Shown here: in pieces, positions 6,748 through 13,596 of the stretch
How the letters are laid out: the number at the start of each line of letters is the position of its first letter
Numbering within the stretch: position 1 is the stretch's first letter
Assembly (NCBI GenBank): GCA_004294465.1
Contig: REAV01000168.1
Span: 1-13,596 of the forward strand
Length of the DNA stretch: 13,596 bases
Source of the DNA: Sphingobacteriia bacterium
Lineage (GTDB): Bacteria > Bacteroidota > Bacteroidia > Chitinophagales > Chitinophagaceae
Direction: 5' to 3'
Notes under the pieces: generated by a model
Told to the model about the DNA's origin: nothing
The model's database searches: none
Seen by the model: the letters and a program-made list of their open reading frames with translations, nothing else
Translations under genes and position numbers: made by a program

Positions 6748-8694
6748 ATGCATAAAACCAGACATTTAAGCCTCTTTACAGCAATAGCGTTGGTTATTGC
6801 CAATATGATTGGTTCTGGTATTTATACCAGTCTGGGGTTTCAATTGATGGATTTTCAAAGCACCACCAGTATTTTATTTCTTTGGTTGATCGGCGGAATC
6901 ATTGCATTATCAGGTGCGTTGGTTTATGCAGAACTGGCTGTTGTTTTTCCGGACAATGGAGGTGAAATGAATTTCTTGGGGAAGCTCTATGGCCCTTTAG
7001 CAGGATTTTTAGCAGGATGGATCTCCACCCTTGCAGGATTTGCAGCACCGGTAGCCATTGTATGTATTGCTATTGGCAATTATTGTGCAATTATTATTCC
7101 GAATACTCCACCGATCATTATTTCAATTATTGTTTTGGTGGCTTTAACGATTCTTCATTCATCTAAGCATACGATCAGTGCAAGATTTCAACAGCTGGCA
7201 ACATTGCTCAATTTATCGATCATTGTTTTTTTAATTGCTGCTGCATTTTTTTTATCTGACTATCCATTACCGAATATTTCAATCAATCAAACGGCAATCC
7301 AGGAAATCATCCATTCAGGAAAATTTCCAGTGAACTTATATTGGGTGCTCTATGCATATACAGGATGGAATGCTGCAGCTTATATTGCTGGAGAAATAAA
7401 GAAACCTGAAAAAAATTTACCTATTGCATTATTGGTAGGAACTATTTTGGTAACGCTCTTGTATTTATTATTGAACTATGCTTTTTTATTATCGGCACCT
7501 GCTGCTGAATTGAAAGGAAAAATGAATGTTGGATTTATTGCAGCCGACCATTTATTTGGAAAACATGGAGCCATCATCATGAGTATTTTTATCAGCATTA
7601 CTTTAATGAGTACTGCAAGTGCCATGACATTCGCAGGACCAAGGGTTACAGCAGAAATAGGAAAATCTATTTCTTATTTTAGTTTTCTGCAAAAGAAAAA
7701 CAGGCAGGGCATCCCCTATTTGGCCGTCTACACACAGAGTGCGATTACTTTATTGTTAATCTGGTTGAACCAGTTTCAATTTATTATTGACCTGGTGGGG
7801 TTTTTATTGAGCATTTGCACATCGCTTGCAGTAGCGGGCATATTTATAGTTAGAAAAAACAAAGCAAAACATTTTAGTAATTATAAAACGCCGCTATATC
7901 CATTGCCTCCCTTGGTTTTTTTAGCCATCAATGCATGGATCATTTATTATGGCATTTCGCTTAAGCCAGTAGTTTCGGCATACGGTTTGCTAGTAATACT
8001 GGCAGGACTAATTATTTGGAAATTAAACAAACCCAATCGAATGAAATCAGTTATTGTAATCTTTTTTGCCTTTTTAAGTTTTCAGTTGAGTGCACAAAAT
8101 ACGGCTGAAATTGCCAATGGATTAAAAGAGGCATTAACCAAGGGTGCAGTCAATAGTACCAATTTGCTCTCCAAGCCCGATGGATTTTTTGCCAATGCAG
8201 CCGTTAAAATTTTATTACCGCCAGAAGCTAAAAAAATAGAAAGCACATTGCGTAATTTAGGAATGGGCAAACAGGTAGACGATGCTATTTTGAGTATGAA
8301 TAGAGCGGCAGAAGATGCATGTAAAAACGCCACTCCAATTTTTACCAATGCCATTAAACAAATGACAGTAACCGATGCTATTGGTATATTAAAAGGAAGC
8401 GACACTTCTGCAACAGCTTATTTACAACAAAAAACAACTGCAGAATTAACCACCTCATTTAGGCCAGTAATAGAAAAGTCTTTAGAAAGCACCGAAGCCA
8501 CCAAGCAATGGAATACGCTGGTATCTACCTATAATAAATTCAGTTTAAAGAAAATCAATCCAGATCTGGCAGGATATGTTACTGAAAAATCTTTGGCGGG
8601 TATATTTTCACAGATCGCAGTAGAAGAACAGAATATCAGAAAAAATCCAGTAGCAAGAACAAGTGATTTATTGAAGAAGGTTTTCGGTAATTAA
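6748..8694 (+). CDS. APC-superfamily amino-acid permease in one frame with DUF4197 (648 codons)
   Basis: Residues 1-431 form a complete APC-type transporter: the N-terminus LSLFTAIALVIANMIGSGIY carries the family GSGIY motif at the first membrane helix, and about 12 hydrophobic segments follow (for example IGGIIALSGALVYAELAVVF, WVLYAYTGWNAAAYIAGEIK). The last helix is near VVSAYGLLVILAGLIIW, then a basic end, KLNKPNR. No stop follows; the frame continues into Met432 (base 8041), which starts a separate-looking secreted DUF4197 protein (432-648). APC permeases normally end here at about 430 residues, so the domain join is odd. If translated as one chain, the internal signal peptide would act as a thirteenth helix and put DUF4197 in the periplasm. 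The likely alternative is two genes whose separating stop was lost; the codon before Met432 is CGA, one transition from TGA. The gene starts 3 bases after kdsA. Substrate is probably an amino acid, but the specificity is not readable. Confidence 0.85.
   Translation: MHKTRHLSLFTAIALVIANMIGSGIYTSLGFQLMDFQSTTSILFLWLIGGIIALSGALVYAELAVVFPDNGGEMNFLGKLYGPLAGFLAGWISTLAGFAAPVAIVCIAIGNYCAIIIPNTPPIIISIIVLVALTILHSSKHTISARFQQLATLLNLSIIVFLIAAAFFLSDYPLPNISINQTAIQEIIHSGKFPVNLYWVLYAYTGWNAAAYIAGEIKKPEKNLPIALLVGTILVTLLYLLLNYAFLLSAPAAELKGKMNVGFIAADHLFGKHGAIIMSIFISITLMSTASAMTFAGPRVTAEIGKSISYFSFLQKKNRQGIPYLAVYTQSAITLLLIWLNQFQFIIDLVGFLLSICTSLAVAGIFIVRKNKAKHFSNYKTPLYPLPPLVFLAINAWIIYYGISLKPVVSAYGLLVILAGLIIWKLNKPNRMKSVIVIFFAFLSFQLSAQNTAEIANGLKEALTKGAVNSTNLLSKPDGFFANAAVKILLPPEAKKIESTLRNLGMGKQVDDAILSMNRAAEDACKNATPIFTNAIKQMTVTDAIGILKGSDTSATAYLQQKTTAELTTSFRPVIEKSLESTEATKQWNTLVSTYNKFSLKKINPDLAGYVTEKSLAGIFSQIAVEEQNIRKNPVARTSDLLKKVFGN
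8041..8694 (+). CDS. DUF4197 family secreted protein (alternative independent start)
   Basis: Started at ATG 8041 this is a 217-residue protein with a good signal peptide (MKSVIVIFFAFLSFQLSAQ, cleavage near residue 17-19) and a helical DUF4197-like body. Recognisable stretches are GLKEALTKGAVNSTNLLSKP, FFANAAVKILLPPEAKKIES, LNRAAEDA-like MNRAAEDACKNATPIF, and ITDA-like VTDAIGILKGSDTSATAYLQ. The end, NIRKNPVARTSDLLKKVFGN, is typical of the family. DUF4197 proteins are widespread in Gram-negative bacteria and, to my knowledge, have no established function. A signal peptide in the middle of a longer frame argues that this is the true translational start. It lies in the same frame as the upstream permease with no stop between, so it may be made separately, as the tail of the permease, or both. 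Confidence 0.75.
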   Translation: MKSVIVIFFAFLSFQLSAQNTAEIANGLKEALTKGAVNSTNLLSKPDGFFANAAVKILLPPEAKKIESTLRNLGMGKQVDDAILSMNRAAEDACKNATPIFTNAIKQMTVTDAIGILKGSDTSATAYLQQKTTAELTTSFRPVIEKSLESTEATKQWNTLVSTYNKFSLKKINPDLAGYVTEKSLAGIFSQIAVEEQNIRKNPVARTSDLLKKVFGN

Positions 8695-8715
8695 TCGCAA
8701 CGAGTTGCTCAAAAG

Positions 8716-10527
8716 TTAACTTGCCATTAAACCATCGAGGTTATTGGTTTTCTTAACAATGCTTCTGATTTGCATGTCTAGTTCATTGGCGCTTTCAATC
8801 AAATGATCAAAAATCTCTTTGTTGTTCACTGAATTACTGCTATTGAGTACTTCAATCACTCCCAATATATTGGCCAATGGTCTTCTTACTTCATGGGATT
8901 GTATAAAAGCAATATCACGTAATACTTTATTCTGTGTTTTTAATTTCTCTTGAACAACAATATCTTCAGTGATATTTCTATTGGTACCTATCAAGCGAAG
9001 TATTTTACCTGAAGGAGATTTTTTTACAATTGCATGAGATTCGATATGCCTTACTCTTCCATTCGGAGTGGTGATCCTATAAACAGCAGAATCAATTTCG
9101 CGTTTACCATCAATCAATTGACCGATTATTTTTTGCATCATATCTAAATCTTCGGGATGCACGGTACGTTTCCAGATTTTATAGGGTGGAAAGGCAGGAT
9201 CATTTTCATATCCATACATTTCAAACATTTTATCGTCCCAAATAATATTATTGGTAGCAATATCAATTTCCCAGATACCAATTTGTGCAGAATCAGTTGC
9301 CAAAGTAAGCCTTTGCAATAATTCTTCCTGATCCAATTGGGCTTGTTGTCTTCGGGTGATATCATTTTCTATCGACATAAAGCCAATATGCACATTATTT
9401 TCATCAAACAAAGGCTGGCAATCTACTTCTAACCAAAGCGGATTCCCTGATTTGGTATAACTTAGAAATTCTTCTTTAAATGACAGTTTATTATCCAGTG
9501 AATATTGTAAACGTGTTTTTGCCTTTTGATCTACTTTAGGCCCTTCTAAGGAATAGCCGATTTTCTTTCCACGCACTTCATCTAATGTATACCCACTGAT
9601 TCTGGTAAAACCATCATTCACCCAAATGATCTGTTGATTGGTATCGGCAATTAAAACTGAATTGGTAGTATTGTGCGCTACCAATGCAAGGCGTTTTACT
9701 TCATCTTCACTTCTTTCCAAAGCAGCTTCTACTTTTTTACGAGAAGTAACATCAAAAATACTTCCGTCTATAAAAGTCTTGTTTTGTTCAGCATCATACA
9801 CAGCACCGCCTCTTTCAAATACCCAACGAATTTCTTTGTCTTTATGAACAATCCGATACTCTACTTCATATTTATGTTTATTGGCAATGGCTAATTCAAT
9901 GGCATTATCAACCATTACTATATCATCTTTAAAAATAAGGTGATTGTACCCTGCTCTTCGATTGATAGAAAGCTCGGAACTCGCATAACCCGTAAGAGCT
10001 TCAATCCCATCGCTAAAAAATTCAATGGTATAATTTTCATCTGCAATAAAGCGGTACAGAACGCCTGGAATATGATCAACAAATTTTTGCAACTGTTGAT
10101 TGAGAATCGTCTTTACATTATCCGTAAGATCTGATGTTTTGTTGATGACCGATTGCGTATTGGTTACATCATGCCCGATCGACACAATCCCTTCAACTAT
10201 ACCTTCTTCATTTTTTAAGACAGAAATCTCCCAGGTAGTCCAAAAATAATCTTCACCTTCAGATGCTTTTCTAACAGTTACGGTAATATGTTTATCAGGA
10301 TTTTTGATGCATTCTCTAGCTGCATCATTACACAACTTCACATCATCTGCATATACGGTTTGAGCAAAATTAAGTTGAGAAAAATCTGTACTAAGATGAG
10401 AAAATTTATACTGGAAGAGGGGGTTAACATACTTGAACCTTCCTCCGAGGTCTGTTACAACTACTGAGAAAATCAATGAATTCAATAACTGTTCTGGGAA
10501 CAGTTTATCTGCTTTCAAATGATTCAT
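8716..10527 (-). CDS. Multi-PAS sensor protein with HisKA-like H-box but no ATPase domain
   Basis: This 603-residue, apparently cytoplasmic protein has no signal peptide or membrane segment. Four PAS-type modules can be followed by their repeated endings: about residues 12-125 (ends GIVSIGHDVTNTQ), 145-265 (ends FIDGSIFDVTSRKK), 280-395 (ends GFMSIENDITRRQQ) and 405-525 (ends RLIGTNRNITEDI, with a PAC-type WDDKMFEMYGY core). A short coiled segment leads to FIQSHEVRRPLANILGVIEV (541-560), a HisKA-like H-box with His545 as the phospho-acceptor candidate. The protein then ends after the second helix (LIESANELDMQIRSIVKKTN) with no N, G1 or G2 ATP-binding boxes. The stop is clean and convergent to the DUF4197 end, 21 bases away, and no HATPase remnant follows. 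Similar ATPase-less PAS proteins occur in Bacteroidota, so this looks like a real family form. It may receive phosphate from, or dimerise with, another kinase; partner and ligand are unknown. Confidence 0.88.
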   Translation of the reverse strand: MNHLKADKLFPEQLLNSLIFSVVVTDLGGRFKYVNPLFQYKFSHLSTDFSQLNFAQTVYADDVKLCNDAARECIKNPDKHITVTVRKASEGEDYFWTTWEISVLKNEEGIVEGIVSIGHDVTNTQSVINKTSDLTDNVKTILNQQLQKFVDHIPGVLYRFIADENYTIEFFSDGIEALTGYASSELSINRRAGYNHLIFKDDIVMVDNAIELAIANKHKYEVEYRIVHKDKEIRWVFERGGAVYDAEQNKTFIDGSIFDVTSRKKVEAALERSEDEVKRLALVAHNTTNSVLIADTNQQIIWVNDGFTRISGYTLDEVRGKKIGYSLEGPKVDQKAKTRLQYSLDNKLSFKEEFLSYTKSGNPLWLEVDCQPLFDENNVHIGFMSIENDITRRQQAQLDQEELLQRLTLATDSAQIGIWEIDIATNNIIWDDKMFEMYGYENDPAFPPYKIWKRTVHPEDLDMMQKIIGQLIDGKREIDSAVYRITTPNGRVRHIESHAIVKKSPSGKILRLIGTNRNITEDIVVQEKLKTQNKVLRDIAFIQSHEVRRPLANILGVIEVLNSSNSVNNKEIFDHLIESANELDMQIRSIVKKTNNLDGLMAS

Positions 10528-10635
10528 AAGGTGGGTACAATTATCTTGATAAGCAATCGGTTTTTGGTCAATTGTTTATTTTCGGATTAAATTAAAATGT
10601 AAAGTATAACCCTCTTATAAATTTATCAAAAAAAG

Positions 10636-10692
10636 ATACCAACCAAGCCGTAAAAAGGCTGAATTAGGCCCTAAATACAAGTGAGTTGGTAT
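10636..10692. repeat. Inverted repeat with inner hairpins upstream of the PAS gene
   Basis: ATACCAAC (10636-10643) is perfectly complementary to GTTGGTAT (10685-10692). Between these arms lie a small AGCC/GGCT hairpin (10646-10649 with 10657-10660) and a near-palindrome, TTAGGCCCTAA (10664-10674). The element sits between the lpdA terminator and the PAS gene start, so it could be an operator, a leader structure for the PAS transcript, or chance. No protein-coding frame covers it. Confidence 0.4.
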
Positions 10693-10719
10693 ATAAAAAA
10701 GGCCCTAAAAAAGGGCCTT
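10693..10719 (-). terminator. Rho-independent terminator of lpdA
   Basis: On the minus strand, AAGGCCCT pairs perfectly with AGGGCCTT (8-bp stem, 10712-10719 with 10699-10706) around a five-base T loop. It is followed by a T-rich run. It lies about 30 bases after the lpdA stop and is oriented for it. On the plus strand the run after the hairpin is not T-rich, so it is read as one-directional. Confidence 0.85.
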
Positions 10720-10747
10720 AAAATTATTGTATCAAACTAGTTTTCAA

Positions 10748-12157
10748 TTAAATATCAATCGCTTCTCCGTAAGCAGCAGCTGTTGCTTCTTTAAGGCCTT
10801 CGCTCATTGTTGGATGCGGATGAACTGCATTCAAAATTTCGTGAGCGGTTGTTTCTAATTTACGAGCAACAACGGCTTCAGCAATCATTTCTGTAACGTT
10901 GGTACCAATCATATGACAACCTAAGAATTCACCATACTTAGCATCGTAAATAACTTTTACAAAACCTTCTGTTGCACCAGCAGCACTTGCTTTACCACTT
11001 GCCATGAAAGGAAACTTACCTACTTTAATTTCGTAACCAGCATCTTTCGCTTGTTTTTCGGTATAACCAACACTGGCAATTTCAGGAATACAATAAGTAC
11101 AACCAGGTATATTGTTGTAATCCATTGCTTCAGGCAAATGATGGAATTTTTTTTCGTTGTAACCAATATGTTCTGCAGCGTTGATTCCTTCTTTTGCAGC
11201 AACGTGCGCCAAAGCCTGACCAGGAGAGCAATCACCGATCGCATAAATACCTGCCACAGAAGTTTGACCATATTTATCTACAACAATCTTTCCTTTCTCA
11301 GTTTTAATTCCGTTTTCTTCTAAGCCAATGTTTTCGATATTGGCTACCACACCAACAGCACTCAATACGATGTCTGCTTCTAACACAACGGTTGAACCAT
11401 CTTGCTTTTTAACCAAGGCTTTTACACCAGCGCCAGCAGTATCTACCGATTCAACTGAAGCATTGGTCATTATGTCGATGCCCATTTTCTTATACTGCTT
11501 CTCTAATTCTTTAGAAATGTCTTCGTCTTCAACCGGAACAATTCTAGGCAAGAATTCTACGATGGTTACTTTGGTACCCATGCTATTGTACACATAAGCA
11601 AACTCAACACCTATCGCACCACTTCCTACAATGATCATACTCTTTGGCTGATTAGGCAATACCATTGCTTCTCTGTAACCAATTACTTTAACACCATCTT
11701 GTTTGAGGTTAGGTAATTCACGGCTTCTACCACCAGTGGCAATTACAATATTTTTTGCTTCCACTATTTGTTTAGATCCATCAGCAGCGGTCACTTCAAT
11801 CTGGCCTTTGGCTTTTACTTTACCATAGCCCATAATCACATCGATCTTATTTTTCTTCATCAGAAACTGAACACCCTTACTCATTTTATCGGCAACACCT
11901 CTGCTTCTTTTTACAACAGCACCAAAATCGTGTTGAACGCCAGTTGCATTGATACCATAATTGGCACTATGCTTCATGTATTCATAAACCTGCGCACTTT
12001 TAATTAAAGCTTTGGTTGGAATACAACCCCAGTTTAAACAAACGCCACCTAAACTTTCTTTTTCGATGATCGCTACTTTAAAGCCTAATTGAGACGCACG
12101 GATAGCAGCAGGATATCCACCAGGACCACTACCGAGAACAATTACATCATATGCCAT
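10748..12157 (-). CDS. lpdA: Dihydrolipoyl dehydrogenase (E3)
   Basis: This flavoprotein re-oxidises the dihydrolipoyl groups of 2-oxoacid dehydrogenase complexes and the glycine cleavage system with NAD+ (EC 1.8.1.4). From ATG 12157 it is 469 residues, the usual length. The FAD motif is GSGPGG (9-14), and the redox disulfide is Cys40/Cys45 in GGVCLNWGCIPTK. A second dinucleotide motif, GSGAIGVEF (178-186), binds NAD, and the FAD-contact stretch is SVAGIYAIGDC. The dimer-interface catalytic motif HPHPTMSE (446-453) supplies His448 and Glu453. A TTG nine bases further upstream (12166) would add three residues, but homologues begin with MAYDVIVLGSG, so I take the ATG. The gene has its own -7 motif and terminator, suggesting a single-gene transcript. 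No E1/E2 genes are in the window, and a free-standing E3 shared by several complexes is common. Confidence 0.96.
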   Translation of the reverse strand: MAYDVIVLGSGPGGYPAAIRASQLGFKVAIIEKESLGGVCLNWGCIPTKALIKSAQVYEYMKHSANYGINATGVQHDFGAVVKRSRGVADKMSKGVQFLMKKNKIDVIMGYGKVKAKGQIEVTAADGSKQIVEAKNIVIATGGRSRELPNLKQDGVKVIGYREAMVLPNQPKSMIIVGSGAIGVEFAYVYNSMGTKVTIVEFLPRIVPVEDEDISKELEKQYKKMGIDIMTNASVESVDTAGAGVKALVKKQDGSTVVLEADIVLSAVGVVANIENIGLEENGIKTEKGKIVVDKYGQTSVAGIYAIGDCSPGQALAHVAAKEGINAAEHIGYNEKKFHHLPEAMDYNNIPGCTYCIPEIASVGYTEKQAKDAGYEIKVGKFPFMASGKASAAGATEGFVKVIYDAKYGEFLGCHMIGTNVTEMIAEAVVARKLETTAHEILNAVHPHPTMSEGLKEATAAAYGEAIDI

Positions 12158-12198
12158 AATTACCAATATTAATTGATTGTATAAAGAATTTGAGGCTG

Positions 12199-12206
12199 CA
12201 AAAATA
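12199..12206 (-). promoter_or_regulatory. Bacteroidota -7 promoter motif for lpdA
   Basis: On the minus strand this reads TATTTTTG, an exact TAnnTTTG match, in the 87-base gap between the DUF62 gene and lpdA. It implies a leader of about 35 bases. Two TTG triplets lie upstream but at shorter than ideal spacing, so the -33 element is weak. Confidence 0.45.
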
Positions 12207-12244
12207 CTCGCAATTGACCAAACGGAAAAATGAGAATGAAGGCA

Positions 12245-13066
12245 TTACTCAAAGAAAACCCGAATTGTTTGGTAAAACCACTTGTTTCCGGCAGAAGCGC
12301 CCGATTTCTGCATTTGTTCGCTATAGCCCTGAAGGCCAAACAGACCAGCCATATTACCGTTACGAAGGGCAATTTCGAGGTAACCAGCAGAGTTAAACCA
12401 GGCCATTTTTTCGTGTTCTGGAACACTTGCATAGTTATTAGACAATTTTTCAATTGTTTCATCCCTTTTGAACATGATTTTGAATTTGCGGCCCTTGCCA
12501 TGTTCTTCAAAATCTTTACGGGTGATATTGATCACTACATTTTCAAAATTATCAATGAATAAGATCTGTCCTTCAATCCAATCGGGGCCAGCAGTAGGCC
12601 TTAAAGGATATTTCTCAACAATTTCATTGGCAAATGCGCCAACCGATGATAATTTTTTATACTCTTCTAATTTAAACACTGCAGCTGCAATATCCGAAGT
12701 GATGGTGAGCAAATCGGCATTCGCAGAAACAGGAATTTTGACTATCTCTTTGGGCTTCTCTCCAGCTATCATAGTGATGAGGCCATTGTCGGGGCAGATA
12801 ATGTATTGATTATTGTAAAAAGCAATTAAAAAATGATCGTGCACCGCTTCAAACACATTCACCAATATGAGGTGATAAGTACCATCTGGATAAAATTTAA
12901 TGGCATTATTACAAGTGTAAGCGGCTAGTGGAAAATTGGTTTGAGATAAATAGTGAGTGATATCAACCGTGTTGAGGGAGGGCATTGAATGCAAGAACTG
13001 CCCTTTTATGGCACCAACGATATAATCTCGCTGGCCAATATCGGTTGACAACGTTAGGATGGGCAT
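12245..13066 (-). CDS. DUF62 / SAM hydroxide adenosyltransferase-like protein, divergent active site
   Basis: The DUF62 family includes SAM hydrolases that split S-adenosylmethionine to adenosine and methionine, and the related fluorinases and chlorinases. The 273-residue protein keeps the N-terminal LSTDIGQRDYIVGAIKG (6-22) and VDITH (34-38), then PDNGLI (92-97). The C-terminal IDNFENVVINI (171-181) and FNSAGYLEIALRNGNMAGLF (224-243) are the regions that hold SAM in the family. The usual VDPGVG...R segment is replaced by VNVFEAVHDH (69-78), so the Asp is Asn70 and the Arg is not evident. The FHGRD region, which holds the catalytic His, reads LTITSD (120-125). The hydroxide-activating set therefore appears missing by eye. 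It lies 30 bases downstream of the SDR gene and is probably co-transcribed with it. Family membership is fairly sure; the activity is not. Confidence 0.85.
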   Translation of the reverse strand: MPILTLSTDIGQRDYIVGAIKGQFLHSMPSLNTVDITHYLSQTNFPLAAYTCNNAIKFYPDGTYHLILVNVFEAVHDHFLIAFYNNQYIICPDNGLITMIAGEKPKEIVKIPVSANADLLTITSDIAAAVFKLEEYKKLSSVGAFANEIVEKYPLRPTAGPDWIEGQILFIDNFENVVINITRKDFEEHGKGRKFKIMFKRDETIEKLSNNYASVPEHEKMAWFNSAGYLEIALRNGNMAGLFGLQGYSEQMQKSGASAGNKWFYQTIRVFFE

Positions 13067-13096
13067 GCTACAAACTAAACGCCAAATGAACCAGAG

Positions 13097-13596
13097 TTAT
13101 TTCACCAACTCGTCGTTTTTGAAGAAAAATTTTCTAACCATTTTATCGGTTAAAGAAGGAAAAAACCTGTTCATAAAAACGGTACGCTTGCCTGTAAAAG
13201 TGAGTACCAGTGTTCTCTTTCTTTTTTCGATTGCTTTGAGAATATGACCAGCGCATTCTTCTGAACTCATCATGGCACCTTCATCCATCGGAGATTCACC
13301 TTGTGCATTGCCATCTTTGTTTAAAGCGGCATTGCGAATATTAGAAGTAGTGAAACCAGGACAAACCCACATTACATTGGTACCCGAATCGAGTAATTCG
13401 GTTCTAAGGGATTCCAACCAACCATTCACGGCATATTTAGAAGCAGAATAACCGCTTCTTCCAGGAAGGCCTCTGTATCCAGCAATGGACGAAACACCCA
13501 CCACCGTTCCTTTATTTTTAATAATATAGGGTAAAGCTAGTTTGGTACAATACACTGTTCCCCAGAAATTAATGTCCATTACTTTGCGAATGGTAT
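13097..13596 (-). CDS. Short-chain dehydrogenase/reductase, N-terminus beyond window edge
   Basis: This is the C-terminal two-thirds of a classical SDR oxidoreductase. The frame is open through the window edge (TIRKVMDINFWGTVYCTKLA), so the internal ATG at 13579 is not the start and the NAD(P)-binding TGxxxGIG motif lies outside. Visible motifs are the INFWGT helix, VGVSSIAGYRGLPG with the catalytic serine, and YSASKYAVNG with the catalytic Tyr and Lys. The post-catalytic VCPGFTTSNIR is also present. The C-terminus is basic (KRKRTLVLTFTGKRTVFMNR), as in SDRs often annotated as membrane-associated or lipid-related, but the substrate cannot be told. It is the first gene in the visible minus-strand group, followed after 30 bases by the DUF62 gene. 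Confidence 0.9.
   Translation of the reverse strand, partial: TIRKVMDINFWGTVYCTKLALPYIIKNKGTVVGVSSIAGYRGLPGRSGYSASKYAVNGWLESLRTELLDSGTNVMWVCPGFTTSNIRNAALNKDGNAQGESPMDEGAMMSSEECAGHILKAIEKRKRTLVLTFTGKRTVFMNRFFPSLTDKMVRKFFFKNDELVK

Noticed and set aside
8697..8708. Palindrome GCAACGAGTTGC between the converging DUF4197 and PAS genes as a bidirectional terminator
   Set aside because: The stem is only 4-5 bp with a tiny loop and no T run follows on either strand.
10636..10719. CRISPR-like or tRNA-like element in the lpdA-PAS gap
   Set aside because: There are no regularly spaced direct repeats, and the stems do not fit a cloverleaf with the conserved tRNA bases.
12158..12166. TTG start of lpdA at 12166
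   Set aside because: It adds only three residues not found in homologues; ATG 12157 gives the standard MAYDVIVLGSG start.
12169..12562. Overlapping open frames on both strands across the 3' part of the DUF62 gene
   Set aside because: They are in shifted frames or antisense to a gene with clear family motifs and resemble no protein family.
12245..13066. Annotating the DUF62 protein as a fluorinase or chlorinase
   Set aside because: The family name alone does not support halogenation, and the active-site segments by eye fit neither halogenase nor the characterised hydrolases.

Overview
The window is chromosomal DNA from a member of the Bacteroidota, most likely a Chitinophagaceae-like bacterium. 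This rests on the AT-rich composition, the gene families present (DUF5683, a Bacteroidota-type ParAB, SDR-type threonine dehydrogenase, a PAS protein ending in the IQSHEVRRPLANILG type of H-box, metal-dependent KdsA), exact TAnnTTTG -7 promoter motifs, and the lack of clear Shine-Dalgarno sequences. The family-level placement is inferred; no rRNA or tRNA is present to support it.

Region 1 (1-3117, + strand) is a chromosome-segregation and lysine/cell-wall cluster: 5'-truncated parA, parB, a DUF5683 membrane protein and dapB, tightly packed with TAATG stop/start overlaps. parB carries an in-frame TAA at 1164-1166, where the family has the glutamine codon of the ENIQRE motif. The DUF5683 gene has a run of 15 A starting at its third codon.

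Region 2 (3112-4822) holds a small secreted or outer-membrane barrel protein on the minus strand, divergent from an Rrf2-family regulator with four cysteines. A second barrel protein follows the regulator after 4 bases.

Region 3 (4805-8694) has threonine 3-dehydrogenase on the minus strand. Divergent from it is kdsA (Kdo synthesis for lipopolysaccharide), followed after 3 bases by an amino-acid permease. The permease frame runs without a stop into a DUF4197 protein that has its own signal peptide, giving one 648-codon frame.

Region 4 (8716-13596, minus strand) is, in transcription order: a partial short-chain dehydrogenase, a DUF62 (SAM hydroxide adenosyltransferase-like) protein, dihydrolipoyl dehydrogenase lpdA with its own promoter motif and a strong terminator, and a four-PAS sensor protein that ends after the H-box without an ATPase domain.

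Most of the window is ordinary core metabolism. The points worth a second look are the parB nonsense codon, the permease-DUF4197 read-through frame, the DUF62 protein that keeps SAM-binding motifs but seems to lack the hydroxide-activating residues, the A15 tract, and the structured 220-base gap before the PAS gene. I found no CRISPR array, insertion sequence, prophage or clearly new multi-gene system. No stretch longer than 300 bases lacks a gene; the longest gap is 10528-10747.
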